DNA of 21,670 nucleotides from Candidatus Harrisonbacteria bacterium CG10_big_fil_rev_8_21_14_0_10_44_23 (lineage in GTDB: Bacteria; Patescibacteriota; Minisyncoccia; UBA6257; 1-14-0-10-44-23), in the NCBI GenBank assembly GCA_002773475.1, contig PFBB01000004.1:1-21670 (forward strand), given 5' to 3'. Shown one piece after another: positions 20,904 to 21,670 of this stretch (positions are counted from its first letter, which is position 1; every line of letters starts with the position of its first letter). The translations under genes were made by a program, and so were the position numbers. Under the pieces are notes generated by a model that did no database searches, had not been told where the DNA came from, and saw nothing but the letters and a program-made list of their open reading frames with translations.

Positions 20904-21670
20904 CTAGGTCTTGATAATGACGGTTTGTTCGATGCGACGAATGTCAGCCAGAAGATCAGAACGATTTTTGTTAAACAGATAAATATTCATCACGCTCTTC
21001 CCTCCATGTTTGGCAAATTTGCACTTATCACCAATTTTTTTCTTTACGCTGACTTTAACAACGGAGTTGAGCTTCTTTATTCGTCGGATGCCTTTTAGCT
21101 TTTTTAGGATCCCTTCTTTTTTGGCAAAGAGCTTTAGGGTGGCGGAATATCCTTTAATGCTTTTTCGAATTTTTGGGGGCTCTGGAATGCGGATTAATAT
21201 ATCATTTAAGCCGTGATCAAATCCGTAAGACTGTTTATACATCTTATTTCTAAATCCGCCGATACGAGGTCCAATTTCAATAACTTTCCAGCCTTCCTCG
21301 GTGCGCATAAGTTCGATGTGGACAGCGGTTGAGCGCAGCCCTAGAGCGCGGACAGCTTTTTTAGCTACTGTCTCAGCTTGGTTGATAGAATCTTTTTTAA
21401 GTGTGGTTGGTGTGATCTGTTGGTAGCCAAAAAAGTCTTCAAAACCAATATCACGTCCGGTTTTAACGTGCACCATTGGGCACCAGTAGGTTGATCCTCG
21501 AGAGCCAACGTAGCCATCGATCGAATACATACTTCCCTCCATGAATTGTTCTACCAAAACGGTTGGTTCGATTTGGCGTTTGTTTTCTTTGTAGACCTGG
21601 CGAATTTTTCGAAAGGTCTTAGACAAGGCGTTTCTTAACTCTTCTTCGTGAAAGCACATAGTCACTAAAA
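20904..21670 (-). CDS. ATP-grasp ligase, C-terminal part (N-terminus outside window)
   Basis: The frame stays open past the GTG at 21665 to the window edge, and the visible part starts inside an ATP-grasp domain (FHEEELRNAL is the usual helix after the glycine-rich loop), so the gene is partial. Further landmarks are VLVEQFMEGSMYSIDGYV and HIELMRTEEGWKVIEIGPRIGG, the metal-binding end of the fold. The last motif has Gly where many members have Asn (EINPR), as in carboxylate-amine or dipeptide-type ligases. A basic, Lys-rich domain follows to the end. Such enzymes join a carboxylate to an amine or thiol via acyl phosphate; the substrate cannot be told. Confidence 0.8.
   Translation of the reverse strand, partial: LVTMCFHEEELRNALSKTFRKIRQVYKENKRQIEPTVLVEQFMEGSMYSIDGYVGSRGSTYWCPMVHVKTGRDIGFEDFFGYQQITPTTLKKDSINQAETVAKKAVRALGLRSTAVHIELMRTEEGWKVIEIGPRIGGFRNKMYKQSYGFDHGLNDILIRIPEPPKIRKSIKGYSATLKLFAKKEGILKKLKGIRRIKKLNSVVKVSVKKKIGDKCKFAKHGGKSVMNIYLFNKNRSDLLADIRRIEQTVIIKT

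Overview
The window looks like a chromosomal segment of a small-genome bacterium of the Candidate Phyla Radiation (Patescibacteria, Parcubacteria/Microgenomates-like). This placement is inference. It rests on short intergenic gaps, many one-pass membrane proteins of no known family, a thymidylate route through an unusual long ThyX, weak or absent Shine-Dalgarno sequences before most genes, and housekeeping genes in an order unlike model bacteria. TGA is used as a stop (end of tmk), so the Gracilibacteria-type recoding of TGA is unlikely. No rRNA, tRNA, CRISPR array, transposase or phage gene was found.

Layout. 1-3561 (minus): a UvrD-like helicase, rsmA and the start of a membrane-anchored unknown protein. 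3647-7479 (mostly plus): a LysM/M23 peptidoglycan hydrolase, a tiny AbrB-like regulator on the minus strand, a small membrane protein, a DksA/TraR-like protein and the ComM ATPase. 7483-8234 (minus): a C-terminally anchored small protein and a GC-rich one-gene cassette, bounded by strong terminators. 8250-12597 (minus): an RNA cluster transcribed as rpsA-like S1 protein, rpsO, a very long hairpin, a NYN-domain nuclease and pnp. 12598-13163: an intergenic patch with palindromes, a heptamer array and a second small GC-richer membrane-protein cassette. 13198-20575 (plus): fba overlapping thyX, then tmk, rplY, a coiled-coil/lytic transglycosylase, a RodZ-like HTH membrane protein and recA. 20577-21670 (minus): an Ala/Pro/Glu-rich small protein and the C-terminal part of an ATP-grasp enzyme that runs off the window.

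How the genes fit together. RNA turnover and translation: S1, S15, NYN nuclease and PNPase, plus RsmA and L25. dTMP supply: ThyX makes dTMP and Tmk phosphorylates it. DNA repair and uptake: UvrD, RecA, ComM. Cell wall: M23 hydrolase, MltB-like transglycosylase and RodZ-like protein.

The most interesting unexplained signal is a class of 7-nt periodic arrays in at least six gaps between genes (near 1554, 10969, 11370, 12753, 15449/15543 and 19439). The unit sequence differs from gap to gap but the 7-nt step is kept. Next are a ThyX made of two repeats that each keep a different part of the signature motif, and the rpsO-hairpin-NYN-pnp arrangement.
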